From Flavobacterium sp. Root901 (GTDB lineage: Bacteria > Bacteroidota > Bacteroidia > Flavobacteriales > Flavobacteriaceae), in contig NZ_LMJB01000001.1 in the NCBI RefSeq assembly GCF_001429765.1, forward strand, positions 1,896 through 65,895: a DNA stretch of 64,000 nt, given 5' to 3'. A program made the translations under genes and the position numbers. How positions within the stretch are numbered: the first letter of the stretch is position 1; each line of letters starts with the position of its first letter. Shown piece after piece: positions 34,701 to 43,933 of this stretch. The notes under the pieces were generated by a model. It saw nothing but the letters and a program-made list of their open reading frames with translations. It had not been told where the DNA came from and did not search any database.

Positions 34701-35951
34701 CTCTTTAATATTATTTCAAACGCATTTAAATTTACACCGGATAACGGTTCTATAACTATTTCTATAGATACCTTAAATACTGAAAATGAATTGGTAATCG
34801 ACGGAAAAAAAGTTCCTTCATTCTTCATCACAATTACTGATACCGGTTCCGGAATCCGCAAAAAAGATTTAAACAGAATCTTTGACAGATTTTATCAGGT
34901 CGATAATGTAAATAAAGGTTATTACGGCAGCACCGGAATTGGTTTAGAGGTTGTAAAACAATTTATTGAACTTCACAAAGGGAAAATTGAAGTGGAAAGT
35001 CAGGTTGGTAAAGGCACTACATTTAAAGTTATATTTCCTTTGGGCAATTCTCTTTATAAAAAAAATGAAATTATAAACGAGAGTTTTAAAATAGAAAAAA
35101 ACAAAAATCAATTTTTATTTGATGCGGTGAATAATGAAACAAATGAAGATGATTTTACCAAAAAAACTATTGAAAGCTCCGCAAAAGAAACAACAAAATC
35201 GTATACTGTTTTGGTTGTCGAAGATAATCCGGAATTACGAAATTATTTAAAAGAAGAACTTAGTAAATCATACAAAGTTATTACAGCTGAAAATGGCAAA
35301 AAAGGCTACGAACTTGCAGTGCAGAAACTTCCGGATTTGATAATTACAGATGTTATTATGCCCGTTATGGACGGACTGCAATTGTGCCGAAACATAAAAG
35401 GAGATTTAAAAACAAGCCACATTCCTTTGTTAATGCTTTCAGCAAAAGCAATGGTAAAAGATCAATTAGAAGGAATTGATTCCGGAGCAGATATGTATTT
35501 GAGCAAACCTTTTGAATTAGACATTTTAAAATCCAGTCTGGCACAGCTTATTACGAGCAGACAGATCTTGTTTAAGAAATTTTACAGCGGTATTACCAAG
35601 CAGGGAAAAGAAAAAACAACATCGCTGGATAATGATTTTATTCAAAAAATTCTGCATTACATTAATGAAAATATCAGTGAGCCGGATCTTACTGTTGAAC
35701 TCCTTTCTTCTAAAATTTATTTAAGCAGAAGCCAGCTGTACCGAAAAATAAAAACATTAACAGGCGTTTCTGTCAACGAATTTATTCGAAATGTACGATT
35801 AGAAAAAGCAAAACAACTCATCGAACAAGGCAGTAATAATATTAATGAAATAAGCTATAAAGTTGGATTTACTTCTCCCTCCTATTTTGCTAAATGTTAT
35901 AAAGTTAAATACGGTCATTTACCAAATCAGGAAAAAAAGACAAAAGAATAA
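31797..35951 (+). CDS. Hybrid two-component system regulator (HTCS)
   Basis: This 1,384-residue inner-membrane regulator has a signal sequence, a periplasmic sensor of repeated propeller strands (FIWIGTNGAGLYRY, LWIGTDEGL and many more to about 720), a Y_Y_Y domain (about 740-800), a membrane helix near 803-822, HisKA with H858 in ISHEFRTPLTL, an ATPase (GSGIRKKDL, STGIGLEVV), a receiver with D1185 in ITDVIMPVMDG, and a C-terminal AraC helix-turn-helix (about 1285-1384). Such regulators bind an oligosaccharide outside and activate the local PUL. It lies directly before the SusC/SusD/GH10 genes, and the tandem repeat at 36407-36448 is its likely site. Xylo-oligosaccharide is the likely ligand. 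Confidence 0.92.
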   Translation: MKNIQYILFIFFSFINCLFSQGRFDSYQFRSIQETTSKRAVSSIIQDNNGFIWIGTNGAGLYRYDGVNYFGYKYDKKPGSVNSNFIYTTFIDSNNNLWIGTDEGLCLYNRDLDNFTKINIEDVIRKGYSEPITVKTIIEDNNGNLFLGAYGFGLFKLNIKTLKVSLVQSKVLNKPNFLIKSSVKNKQGTIYLGTSYGLLEIDLNGKLKQVYKDKFKREPLLDDIESLVIDKFGYLWMGTTENGLIKIKPETDNYQFENYFITKNKILSIIQSSLDYIVCGTENDGLLVVNYKGQVLKKYLHSKYDNFSLKSNSVWSLYEDKENRLWLGYFNKGLGVFDKPNNKFNSLESLVNNDNSLQTSHVTSVIKDKKGNLLISNEGGGLDIYNLIDKSYIHINKNSQSYYSGLDAADIQTIFIDSRQNIWIGSWDRGIYFLKNGTTRFVNYNTANTSGLKSNRIFSFSEDSKGRIWIGTFIKGLHYFDNKTGTFVHCDFKPFVKNALDNAFIRKVFVDSDNVLWVGTILGLYQVSPKNESNFKVTKMRDAMFSGINKHNSIQTILSIYESNDKTIWIGTDGQGLFSYNKKNKKFYNYDDFQGLTEKSVRAIISDNNGSLWISGGSGLTKLNFKNKKATNFNKDDGLIDNDFNNNAVFKDGNGELYFGGYEGVNYFNPNEIKKAEKAPRLYFSDFKLFNQSVKPNEEGSPLTKVISQTKEITLNYTQSVFTIEYVGINYNYSKKNQYAYYLEGFEKDWNYAGNNRTATYTNLAPGNYVFKVKSANADGSWSNDNLELKIKILPPWWKTIWAYLIYSSILIFLILYFNKIYQNRFKAKQAIILEKEKTIQLEKLNNKKLQFFTNISHEFRTPLTLIINPLEDILKSKKLSPEIHNKLKIVHKSSDRLSRLINELMDFNKLEFNKISLQAKKIEVIAFTEGIIGYFDEEAAARNIKVNFESSLEELEDWLDPKMLEKILFNIISNAFKFTPDNGSITISIDTLNTENELVIDGKKVPSFFITITDTGSGIRKKDLNRIFDRFYQVDNVNKGYYGSTGIGLEVVKQFIELHKGKIEVESQVGKGTTFKVIFPLGNSLYKKNEIINESFKIEKNKNQFLFDAVNNETNEDDFTKKTIESSAKETTKSYTVLVVEDNPELRNYLKEELSKSYKVITAENGKKGYELAVQKLPDLIITDVIMPVMDGLQLCRNIKGDLKTSHIPLLMLSAKAMVKDQLEGIDSGADMYLSKPFELDILKSSLAQLITSRQILFKKFYSGITKQGKEKTTSLDNDFIQKILHYINENISEPDLTVELLSSKIYLSRSQLYRKIKTLTGVSVNEFIRNVRLEKAKQLIEQGSNNINEISYKVGFTSPSYFAKCYKVKYGHLPNQEKKTKE

Positions 35952-35986
35952 ACTATATAAAAACAATTTAAAAAAGACAATAATTA

Positions 35987-36174
35987 ACCCGTTGGGTGAA
36001 ATTAATTTAAACACATAGAAACATAGATTTGGAATGCTTAAAAAAGGCGTTTCACTTGTTTAAACATAGTTGGCTATGTGTTAGAAACGAGTTTCTTTTT
36101 AAGCTCTTTCTTAGTAGAAAAATCTATGTCTCTATGTGTTAAATGAAAAAGTATATGCATTACACCCAACGGGT
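35987..36174. repeat. Large inverted repeat with two paired arms
   Basis: The outer 12-bp arms ACCCGTTGGGTG (35987-35998) and its exact complement (36163-36174) enclose inner 21-bp arms at 36010-36030 and 36120-36140, which match 20 of 21 and contain ACACATAG and ACATAGATTT. A smaller CATAG-TTGG-CTATG hairpin lies in the loop. A single-arm relic occurs at 1705-1725. The structure suggests a non-autonomous palindromic element. Confidence 0.65.
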
Positions 36175-36192
36175 AATAATTAATTAGTAAAG

Positions 36193-36222
36193 AGCTTCGG
36201 TATAAAACTGAAGCTTTTTTTT
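36193..36222 (+). terminator. Intrinsic terminator downstream of the HTCS gene
   Basis: AGCTTCGGT pairs with ACTGAAGCT (one G-T) around a 5-nt loop and is followed by eight T. It lies 240 bp after the HTCS stop, beyond the inverted repeat. Confidence 0.75.
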
Positions 36223-36406
36223 GTAAGTCGATTTTTTCAAAAACAAAAACTTTTCACTTCAAATAAAAATCAACATATAGAAAATATTCCTGTAGTTTTT
36301 TAAACAAACAATATTTTTTAAGTGAAATTTTTAGTAATACCTCAGCACAAATTTTAATGGCTTAAGATCTATTTTACTGATAAATAGACATTAAGACGCC
36401 TTTTTT

Positions 36407-36448
36407 GCATCATCTGTTGTACAATATGCATCATATGTTCTACAATAC
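36407..36448 (+). promoter_or_regulatory. Tandem 21-bp direct repeat, probable HTCS binding site
   Basis: Two head-to-tail units of 21 bp (36407-36427 and 36428-36448) match at 18 of 21 positions, sharing GCATCAT, TGTT and TACAATA blocks. Direct repeats at two helical turns are typical of AraC-type binding. They end 15 bp before a candidate -7 box, so a bound regulator would lie over or next to the -33 region of the SusC promoter. Confidence 0.7.
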
Positions 36449-36463
36449 AACACCTCTACAATT

Positions 36464-36471
36464 TACTTTCG
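36464..36471 (+). promoter_or_regulatory. Candidate -7 box of the first SusC operon
   Basis: TACTTTCG matches TAnnTTTG at all but one base. It lies directly after the tandem repeats and gives a leader of about 130 nt. A poor -33 would agree with dependence on an activator. Confidence 0.45.
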
Positions 36472-36605
36472 TTAAGAAATATTTAAGAAAAAAGTTGTCC
36501 TGCCAAAACTCAAAATAAGCAACCGGCAAAAAACCAAAATTTTAAATGTTTTTCTAAAACTTAACGATTAACTAATTATTTCAAGTCAACTAACAACCAA
36601 ATTTT

Positions 36606-39600
36606 ATGCAGAAAAAAACATTAAAAAAACTATTGTGTTTGATAGTATGTATGTGGGGAAATTTTTTCTTCGCTCAAACTGTTAAAGGTAAAGTAACATC
36701 AGGCGGCGCCAGTCTGCCGGGTGTTAGTGTAATAGTACAAGGAACAAAAAACGGAACAGTCACAGATTTTGACGGCAGTTTTGTTTTAAACAATGTAGAA
36801 CCAAAAGCTTTGCTTCTTTTTAGTTATGTAGGATATAAAAATTTATCATTACCGGCAGATACAAAATCAGTTATGCAGGTGACTATGGTAAATGACCTGG
36901 AGAAATTAAATGAGGTAGTCGTTATTGGGTACGGAACTTCAAAAAGAAAAGATATCAATGGTGCTGTCTCTTCTATCAAAGCTTCTGAAATTCAGGACAA
37001 GCCGTTTACCTCTATCGATCAGGCTCTTGTTGGTAAAGCGGCTGGTGTAAATGTTACTCAAAATTCAGGAACGCCGGGCGGCGGAATTTCTGTACAGATT
37101 AGAGGAATTACTTCTATTAACGGAAATGAACCTTTATATGTTATTGACGGAACGCCGGTTTTTGCAGATAAAAATAACGACTCCTTTTCGTTCAGCGCAT
37201 TGGGCGGAGGAAACGGACAAACTAAAAACTCCGCTTTGTCTGGTTTAAATATTTCAGATATTGAAACTATTGATATCTTAAAAGATGCATCGGCAACGGC
37301 AATATATGGTGCAAACGGCGCAAACGGTGTGGTTTTGATTACAACTAAAAAAGGAAAAAAAGGAAAATCAAAATTTACCTATGAAACCTATTTAGGAACT
37401 CAGGAAGTAACCAATACGGTTGATGTTTTAAACTTACCCCAATACGCAAAATATCAGGCCAAAATCTATAAATTAAACGGAGAGCCTGTTCCCTATCAAT
37501 ATCAAAAACCAGATTTATTAGGAAACGGAACAAACTGGCAGGACGAACTTTTTAGAACTGCTACGATGTACAATCATCAATTGTCATTTTCGGGAGAAAA
37601 AGAAGGAACACGTTATTATACTTCTCTGAACTATTTTGATCAGGAAGGAATTGTTTTAAATTCAGATTTCAACAGATTATCGATGCGATTAAATGTTGAT
37701 TCTAATGTAAAATCATGGTTAAAAATTGGCAACAGCTTATCTGTAAGTAAATCATCTCAGCAAGTCGTAAGAAACGATGACAGGGGCGGTTTGGTAATGA
37801 ATGCATTAAGACAATCTCCGGAATTACCAGTCAGATCTGCGGATGGTTCGTATGCAGGGCCAACAACAGGTTTAGGATCGTCGGCAAATGAAGCAACTAA
37901 TCCAATCGCTTTGGCGGAATACAATAATTCGACTACTGAAAGATTTAAAATTAATGGTAATTTATTTGCTGATTTTACTCTTATCAAAGGACTGGTTTTT
38001 AGAACCGAATTAGGATATGATCTGAACTTTTCAAAAAATAAAGCTTTTGCCCCAAAGTATACTTTAGGCAATGTATCTGAACTTTTAAATAAATCATTTA
38101 AACAACAAGACCAAAGTTATTATTGGAACATCAAAAATTATTTAACGTATAATAAAACAATTAACGAAAAACACAATTTTACTTTCTTATTAGGTCAGGA
38201 AGCACAGGAAAGTCAGTATGAATATTTAAGCGGCTACAGAACGGGTGAGTTTTTAAATAAAGATTTTACCAACTTAAATATTGGTGATATTGATACTGCA
38301 TTGAATGGAAATGGTTCCGGAAGATGGTCTATGGCTTCTTATATCTCGAGATTAAATTACAGCTTTTCTGACAGATATTCTTTTTCGGCTTCTCTAAGAG
38401 CAGATGCTTCTTCAAATTTTGGTCCAAATAATAAATGGGGTTATTTCCCTTCTTTTTCAGCAGGATGGACAGTAAGTAATGAAAAATTCTTTGAGCCTTT
38501 ATCTTCAAGCATCAATTACCTGAAATTTAGGGCCGGTTACGGTCTGGTAGGAAATCAAAATATTCCGGCCAACAGATACCAGACTATTTTATCATTGCTT
38601 TCTTCTCCCTTTGGAGGTGTTTCTCCAACAATTGACAATTTAGGAAACCCTGATATTAAATGGGAATCTCTTAAATCTTTCAATGCCGGTTTTGAATTGG
38701 CAATGCTGAACAACAGAGTAAAATTAGATTTTGATTATTATATTAAAAATTCATCCGATTTCCTTACCAAGCAAATCAATGATGAATCCAATCAAAGTGC
38801 ACTTAATTATTATCTGAATACTGGTGAAATTGTAACCAAAGGTATTGAGCTAACTTTAAACACAAGAAACATTTCGACCGAAAATTTTACCTGGGACAGT
38901 ACAATTATCTTTTCAAAATATAATAATGAACTGACACGCTTTCAGGGTCAGGGCAAATCTTTGTTAGGAAAAGTACAATTTGATTTGTATAACGTTACCA
39001 GAACTACAGAAGGAGAACCGGTAGGACAATTTTATGGATATGTAACAGACGGATTGTTTAAAAATGCTGCCGAATTAGCGGCAGGACCAATTCAGGAAAC
39101 AGGAACAGGAATTGGAGATATTCGTTTTAAGGATCTTAACGGTGATGGAAAAATTGACAGTAAAGACCAAACAGCTATTGGCGATGCAATTCCTGATTTT
39201 ACTTATGCATTCACAAACAACTTTAAGTATAAAAACATTAGTCTATCTGTGGTGTTAACAGGAAGTCAGGGCAGCCAAATTTACAATTTTACCCGTCATT
39301 ATACTGATGGAATTTATCCGGGATTTGGGGATAGATTTGGAAATGTCACTACTCAGGCAATGCAGGCTTTTGAACCCGGAGTAAACGAAAATACAGATGT
39401 ACCAAGAATTACACTTAATGACCCAAATGGTAACGGAAGAATTTCCAATCGATTTGTTGAAGACGGTTCTTATTTACGAATTCAAAATGTTTCTTTAAGT
39501 TATGATCTTCCAAACAAAATATTCGATAATTCTTTTATTTCTAAAGTAAGATTGTATGTAAATGTTCAAAATTTATACACGTTTACAAAATATACCGGTT

Positions 39601-39710
39601 TTGATCCTGCCCTTGGAAATTTAGACCAGAATATAACATTAAGCGGTATTGATTTAGGACGTTATCCTGTGCCTAGAACAACTTCTGTTGGAGTGAATTT
39701 AGAATTCTAA
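36606..39710 (+). CDS. SusC-like TonB-dependent transporter (PUL 1)
   Basis: This 1,034-residue outer-membrane transporter has a signal peptide ending FFFAQT, a carboxypeptidase-regulatory-like domain (about 25-100: GVSVIVQGTKNGTVTDFDGS), the plug (NEVVVIGYGTSKRKDI, QIRGITSINGNEPLYVIDG) and a large barrel ending ...GVNLEF. It forms a pedal-bin complex with the SusD encoded 60 bp downstream. With HTCS, GH10 and a glycan-binding lipoprotein nearby, xylo-oligosaccharides are the likely cargo. Length is in the usual range. Expression is probably driven from the repeats at 36407-36448. Confidence 0.93.
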   Translation: MQKKTLKKLLCLIVCMWGNFFFAQTVKGKVTSGGASLPGVSVIVQGTKNGTVTDFDGSFVLNNVEPKALLLFSYVGYKNLSLPADTKSVMQVTMVNDLEKLNEVVVIGYGTSKRKDINGAVSSIKASEIQDKPFTSIDQALVGKAAGVNVTQNSGTPGGGISVQIRGITSINGNEPLYVIDGTPVFADKNNDSFSFSALGGGNGQTKNSALSGLNISDIETIDILKDASATAIYGANGANGVVLITTKKGKKGKSKFTYETYLGTQEVTNTVDVLNLPQYAKYQAKIYKLNGEPVPYQYQKPDLLGNGTNWQDELFRTATMYNHQLSFSGEKEGTRYYTSLNYFDQEGIVLNSDFNRLSMRLNVDSNVKSWLKIGNSLSVSKSSQQVVRNDDRGGLVMNALRQSPELPVRSADGSYAGPTTGLGSSANEATNPIALAEYNNSTTERFKINGNLFADFTLIKGLVFRTELGYDLNFSKNKAFAPKYTLGNVSELLNKSFKQQDQSYYWNIKNYLTYNKTINEKHNFTFLLGQEAQESQYEYLSGYRTGEFLNKDFTNLNIGDIDTALNGNGSGRWSMASYISRLNYSFSDRYSFSASLRADASSNFGPNNKWGYFPSFSAGWTVSNEKFFEPLSSSINYLKFRAGYGLVGNQNIPANRYQTILSLLSSPFGGVSPTIDNLGNPDIKWESLKSFNAGFELAMLNNRVKLDFDYYIKNSSDFLTKQINDESNQSALNYYLNTGEIVTKGIELTLNTRNISTENFTWDSTIIFSKYNNELTRFQGQGKSLLGKVQFDLYNVTRTTEGEPVGQFYGYVTDGLFKNAAELAAGPIQETGTGIGDIRFKDLNGDGKIDSKDQTAIGDAIPDFTYAFTNNFKYKNISLSVVLTGSQGSQIYNFTRHYTDGIYPGFGDRFGNVTTQAMQAFEPGVNENTDVPRITLNDPNGNGRISNRFVEDGSYLRIQNVSLSYDLPNKIFDNSFISKVRLYVNVQNLYTFTKYTGFDPALGNLDQNITLSGIDLGRYPVPRTTSVGVNLEF

Positions 39711-39770
39711 GATTGATAAAAAACACCTTTAACTTAATGATCTACAATCATTAAAATAAAAAAAATAGTT

Positions 39771-41294
39771 ATGAAAAAACTTTTTAAACTTTTTATGATG
39801 GGAATGCTGATACCATTGCTGTCTTTATTTTCCTGTTCAGATGAGTTTTTAGATGCACCATCTGAAAATCAGTTAACTCCTGGCGATTTGCCTGAAGGCG
39901 TTACAGCTTTTGACGGAATTGCCGAGAGTTTGTATTTTAAACCGTGGTTTACCTTTAATGATAAATTCCTGATTGCTGTTGGCGACATGTATGCCGGAAA
40001 TGCTTTTACATTTGATGGAGCGTATGCGCAGTTTAAAGATGCTCAGGTAACGTCACAAAACCCAATCCTGACAGAAGGATACGTTTCGTTGTTTTCGGTT
40101 ATCGATCAATCGAATAATTTAATGAGTTTAGTCGAAGACAGAAAAAGCGAGCTGCCGGAAGCATCTTATAAAAATGCTATCGCAATATCCCGATTCATGA
40201 GAGCTAATGCTTATTTCTATTTGGTAAGAACTTTTGGTGCAGTGCCTATTATCAATAAAGCAGGTTCTGCCGCACAGCCAAAAAGGAACCTTGTTGCTGA
40301 TGTTTATAAATTCATTAAACAGGATTTAGAATACGCTGTAACAAATTTACCAGAGAGATCATTAAAGAAAGGATATGTTACTAAATATGCCGCTATGGGT
40401 ATTCTTGCAAAAGTGCATTTAACTTTAAATGAATATGCAGAGTGTGCTGCGCTGACTCAAAACATTATTGGAAAACAATATACTTTAATTCAGGATTACG
40501 GAAACTTGTTCAGCAGTCCGGAGAATAATAACAGTGCAGAAAGTATGTTTGCCCTGCAGTGGAAAGCTATTGCTACAGAATGGGGAACACAAAATACAAA
40601 TCAGGCCTATATAGTTCCCGGAGGTACGGGAATTACAGGCGGAGGTGACGGATGGGGCGTTTATCTTCCTTCAATCTCATTACAAAATGGATTTGAACCA
40701 AAAGACACCAGAAAAAAGAGTACAATTATGACAGACGGTGACTTTTATCCTGAATTATTAAAAAATCAGGGCGGTTTTCTGTACAAAAAAATCTACTCTT
40801 CTACGGCAGCTAATTTCAGGAAATACATTGTAGGTTCTGCAGCCGAAAGAAACGATGTGTTTTTTATGAGAACTTCACAAAACACAATCATATTACGATA
40901 TTCTGATATTTTACTAATGAATGCTGAAGCGATTTTGGCCGGAGCCGGTTCAACTACTTCTGCGGCTGCCTTAAGTTCATTCAATGAAGTTAGAGCAAGA
41001 GCAGGATTACCAGCCAAAACAGTACTGACAAGAGACGACCTTTTTAATGAAAGAAGAGTTGAATTTGCACTTGAAGGACAGTATTTCTTCGATTTGAAAC
41101 GCCGCGGTCTGACTGAAGCAGCAGCAATAATTTCGCAGCAGGAAGTTGGATTTTATTCTGATGATGCCAGAACAGAATTAATTTCCAGAAAGATAACTCC
41201 CGGAAGCAATTATTTTGAACTGCCATTACCACAGTCTGCTATTGATACTAATCCATCATTATTAGAGCCTCCGGTTCCTTTTAACTTTAACTAA
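39771..41294 (+). CDS. SusD-like surface glycan-binding lipoprotein (PUL 1)
   Basis: This 507-residue lipoprotein has lipobox LSLFSC with Cys at about residue 22, followed by SDEFLD as in surface-exposed lipoproteins. The SusD core shows RFMRANAYFYLVRTFGAVPI in the TPR-like part, and the C-terminal half has YSDILLMNAEAI and NERRVEFALEGQYFFDLKR. It caps the SusC barrel and binds oligosaccharide. Confidence 0.93.
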   Translation: MKKLFKLFMMGMLIPLLSLFSCSDEFLDAPSENQLTPGDLPEGVTAFDGIAESLYFKPWFTFNDKFLIAVGDMYAGNAFTFDGAYAQFKDAQVTSQNPILTEGYVSLFSVIDQSNNLMSLVEDRKSELPEASYKNAIAISRFMRANAYFYLVRTFGAVPIINKAGSAAQPKRNLVADVYKFIKQDLEYAVTNLPERSLKKGYVTKYAAMGILAKVHLTLNEYAECAALTQNIIGKQYTLIQDYGNLFSSPENNNSAESMFALQWKAIATEWGTQNTNQAYIVPGGTGITGGGDGWGVYLPSISLQNGFEPKDTRKKSTIMTDGDFYPELLKNQGGFLYKKIYSSTAANFRKYIVGSAAERNDVFFMRTSQNTIILRYSDILLMNAEAILAGAGSTTSAAALSSFNEVRARAGLPAKTVLTRDDLFNERRVEFALEGQYFFDLKRRGLTEAAAIISQQEVGFYSDDARTELISRKITPGSNYFELPLPQSAIDTNPSLLEPPVPFNFN

Positions 41295-41300
41295 CTTATT

Positions 41301-42404
41301 ATGATCAATAAAATAAAATATACAATTCTAATTCTTTTCGCATTGACTGCTTTTACAGCTTGCGATAACGATGATGCTGTTACTGCAAATGTAGATGCAA
41401 TGGTTGCAGAACCGGGAGATTTACTTAATCAGGCTTTTCCATTAAATAAAGTCAGAGTGGAAGGAAAAGGTTTAGAAGGATTAAAAAAAATTACGCTGGA
41501 TAACAAAATTGATATCAGTTTTAATCCAAACTACAATTCAGATAAGTCTTTTATTTTCACTATTCCCTTTGATGAAAAACTAGGAAGCAGGTTTGGGGTA
41601 CAGCCTATTACATTTGTAACTACTTCTGGTTCACTAACTAAAAATATTGAAATTTTACAGCCTGTTCCAACAATTACAAAAACAACTCCGGCAGTAGCTA
41701 CTCCCGGATTTCCTCTGGAAATTGAAGGTACCTGGTTTTATAATATTTCATCGGTAACCTTAGCAGGAAAAACACTAAGTTATACTGTAAAATCGTCTTC
41801 TTCAATTATTGTCGGTTTACCTGCAAATGCAGTTTCAGGATCAGAACTTGTCATTACGACACCAGGAGGTGCGGCAAAAAAAACAATCGATTTTGCTACA
41901 ATAGTTTTGGTATCTGATTTTGACGGAAATGGTGTTAGAACCGAGTGGACTTCATATGGTGATGTCGAGAGCTTTAATACCAGTACTTCCGGAGGCCCAA
42001 CAGGTAATTATACTACATTAGTATGGGCTGGTTCAACCGCAAATGGTTATAACGGAAGCAGCGGCGGCGGCGGCGCGAGTTTTCTAAGTGCATCTAATAC
42101 AGATGCTGCAAAAGCTTATATAGATATTGATGTAAGTGCAAATGTAGTCGGTGCTCAATTTGCCATTCAGTTAAATACTATCGACGGCGTAAATTATGGC
42201 TATAATTTTAAAATTACAGATGTAAACTGGACGACAAAAACAATTTCAATTGCTGACTTTAAAGATAATTACGGATTTGGTTCTAACACAGCTGCCACTT
42301 TAAATCCATCTAAAATTAATGAAATTAAAGTCGGGATTGCCCAGGGAGACACGCCAAATCCAAGTGCAATTAAATTTGATAATATTAAAATTCGCTACCA
42401 ATAA
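41301..42404 (+). CDS. Surface glycan-binding lipoprotein with IPT/TIG domain
   Basis: This 367-residue lipoprotein (lipobox near TAFTAC) begins 6 bp after the SusD stop. It has a region up to about residue 105, then an IPT/TIG-like immunoglobulin fold (about 115-195: PTITKTTPAVATPGFPLEI to LVITTPGG). The C-terminal part (about 200-367, starting LVSDFDGNGVRTEW) has the look of the glycan-binding domain of SGBP-B proteins. Position after SusD fits a surface glycan-binding protein that holds xylan chains for GH10. No catalytic motif was seen. Confidence 0.78.
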   Translation: MINKIKYTILILFALTAFTACDNDDAVTANVDAMVAEPGDLLNQAFPLNKVRVEGKGLEGLKKITLDNKIDISFNPNYNSDKSFIFTIPFDEKLGSRFGVQPITFVTTSGSLTKNIEILQPVPTITKTTPAVATPGFPLEIEGTWFYNISSVTLAGKTLSYTVKSSSSIIVGLPANAVSGSELVITTPGGAAKKTIDFATIVLVSDFDGNGVRTEWTSYGDVESFNTSTSGGPTGNYTTLVWAGSTANGYNGSSGGGGASFLSASNTDAAKAYIDIDVSANVVGAQFAIQLNTIDGVNYGYNFKITDVNWTTKTISIADFKDNYGFGSNTAATLNPSKINEIKVGIAQGDTPNPSAIKFDNIKIRYQ

Positions 42405-42420
42405 TTGTTTTCAGCTTTAA

Positions 42421-42449
42421 AAAGAGGCTGCAGTTGAAACAGCCTCTTT
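42421..42449 (+). terminator. Hairpin between SGBP and GH10 genes
   Basis: A 10-bp perfect stem (AAAGAGGCTG with CAGCCTCTTT) around a 9-nt loop lies 16 bp after the SGBP stop. The T-run is short, so it may be a partial terminator or a processing site that lowers or separates GH10 expression. Confidence 0.55.
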
Positions 42450-42524
42450 ATAAAAAGTAAACCAAATAAATAACTATAAATAAGGACATTCTGTAAAAAG
42501 AATATTCTATAATAAAAACACAGT

Positions 42525-43913
42525 ATGAAAATTAAATATTTATTAATGCTGATATGCCTGGTCTTTTTAAATGCCTGCTCAAAAGACGATAATGAAGAGG
42601 CTTCTATTTTAGAAACGCCAGTTGCAAACCCGGCAAAGGATATAAATGATAATGGTTTTAAAGCAAAATGGAATTATGTTTCTAATTCAAAAAGCTATCT
42701 TCTGGATGTTTCTGCCAGCGAAGATTTTGCCACTTTTATACCTAATTACAATGCAAAAGAAGTTACGGATTTAAATGAAGTTGTTGTAGGTTTAACTGGA
42801 GGAACACAGTATTTTTATCGGGTAAGAGCTAAATCAGATACTCAGATCTCTGATTACTCAAATGTAATTAGTATTGTTACTACCGGTTCCAGCGGTATTC
42901 CTGAAGATCCTGCTTTTTTAAAAGTAAAGGTAAATCAATTAGCAAATCCATTCTTTGTTGGTATGGCGATAAAAGCCTCGCAGCTTACTAATGGCAGTCC
43001 TTATGATGTTATTCTGAAAAATGAATTCAGCAGTATTTCTGCCGAATATGAAATGAAAATGGATCAAATTTCTACGGCAAGCGGTGTTTACAACTGGACT
43101 ACAGCTGATAAAATTGTAGCATATGGAAATGCCAATAACATCAATGTTCACGGTCATGCATTAGTATGGCATAATGCTGTACCGCAGTGGTTAAAAGATT
43201 TCTCTGGTACTGATGCTGAATTTGCTGCAGAAGTAAAAAAATATATTACAGTGGTTGTTACCCATTATGCGGGAAAAGTCAAATCATGGGATGTGGTTAA
43301 TGAAGCTGTAGATGACAATGGCGGCACGATGAGAAATACCATTTTCCTTCAGCGTATGGGACCTAATTATGTAAAAGATTGTTTTCAATGGGCAAGAAAT
43401 GCTGCAATTGCCGCTGGTGATACCTCTTTATTACTATTCTACAACGATTATGCTACTTCTACAAATATTGCAAAACAAGATAAGGTTTTTAGTATTGTAG
43501 ATGATTTAAAAACAAGCAATGTAATTGATGGCCTTGGTTTTCAAATGCACAACACTTATTTAAGCCCAACCAAAGCCCAGATAGAAACTGATCTTAAAAG
43601 AGCTGTTGCAAAAGGTTTAAAAATCCATGTTTCTGAATTAGACATACAGGTAAACCAATTTAATGATATTTCTTCTTTTACAAACGAAAGAAGACTTGCA
43701 CAAAAAGAGAAATACAAAGAAATGGTGAAAATTTATAATTCGCTTCCTGCGGCAAATAAATACGCCTTAACAATTTGGGGAATGAAGGATAACGAATCTT
43801 GGATTCCGTACAGTACAGAACTAAATCACCCGGGAAATGACTGGCCTTTACTCTATGATTCAAATTTTGCTGTCAAGAGTTCGCATACCGGATTTCTTGA
43901 AGGTTTAAATTAA
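42525..43913 (+). CDS. GH10 endo-beta-1,4-xylanase lipoprotein
   Basis: This 462-residue lipoprotein (lipobox FLNAC, followed by SKDD) has a fibronectin-III-like domain at about 30-125 and a GH10 catalytic barrel from about 130. Typical motifs are AEYEMKMDQ, HGHALVWHN, acid/base E260 in DVVNEAVDD and nucleophile E371 in HVSELDIQV, then LTIWGMKDN near the end. It cuts xylan internally at the cell surface, feeding the SusC/D complex encoded upstream. The hairpin at 42421-42449 separates it from the SGBP gene. Confidence 0.93.
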   Translation: MKIKYLLMLICLVFLNACSKDDNEEASILETPVANPAKDINDNGFKAKWNYVSNSKSYLLDVSASEDFATFIPNYNAKEVTDLNEVVVGLTGGTQYFYRVRAKSDTQISDYSNVISIVTTGSSGIPEDPAFLKVKVNQLANPFFVGMAIKASQLTNGSPYDVILKNEFSSISAEYEMKMDQISTASGVYNWTTADKIVAYGNANNINVHGHALVWHNAVPQWLKDFSGTDAEFAAEVKKYITVVVTHYAGKVKSWDVVNEAVDDNGGTMRNTIFLQRMGPNYVKDCFQWARNAAIAAGDTSLLLFYNDYATSTNIAKQDKVFSIVDDLKTSNVIDGLGFQMHNTYLSPTKAQIETDLKRAVAKGLKIHVSELDIQVNQFNDISSFTNERRLAQKEKYKEMVKIYNSLPAANKYALTIWGMKDNESWIPYSTELNHPGNDWPLLYDSNFAVKSSHTGFLEGLN

Positions 43914-43933
43914 ACTGAAAATACAATCAAAAC

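Larger units (their letters stand above)
35952..36605. other. Control region between HTCS and SusC genes
   Basis: This 654-bp gap contains, in order, a large inverted repeat (35987-36174), the HTCS gene terminator (36193-36222), AT-rich DNA, the tandem 21-bp direct repeats (36407-36448), a candidate -7 box (36464-36471) and a leader of about 130 nt before the SusC start. No short gene was seen. Confidence 0.65.
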
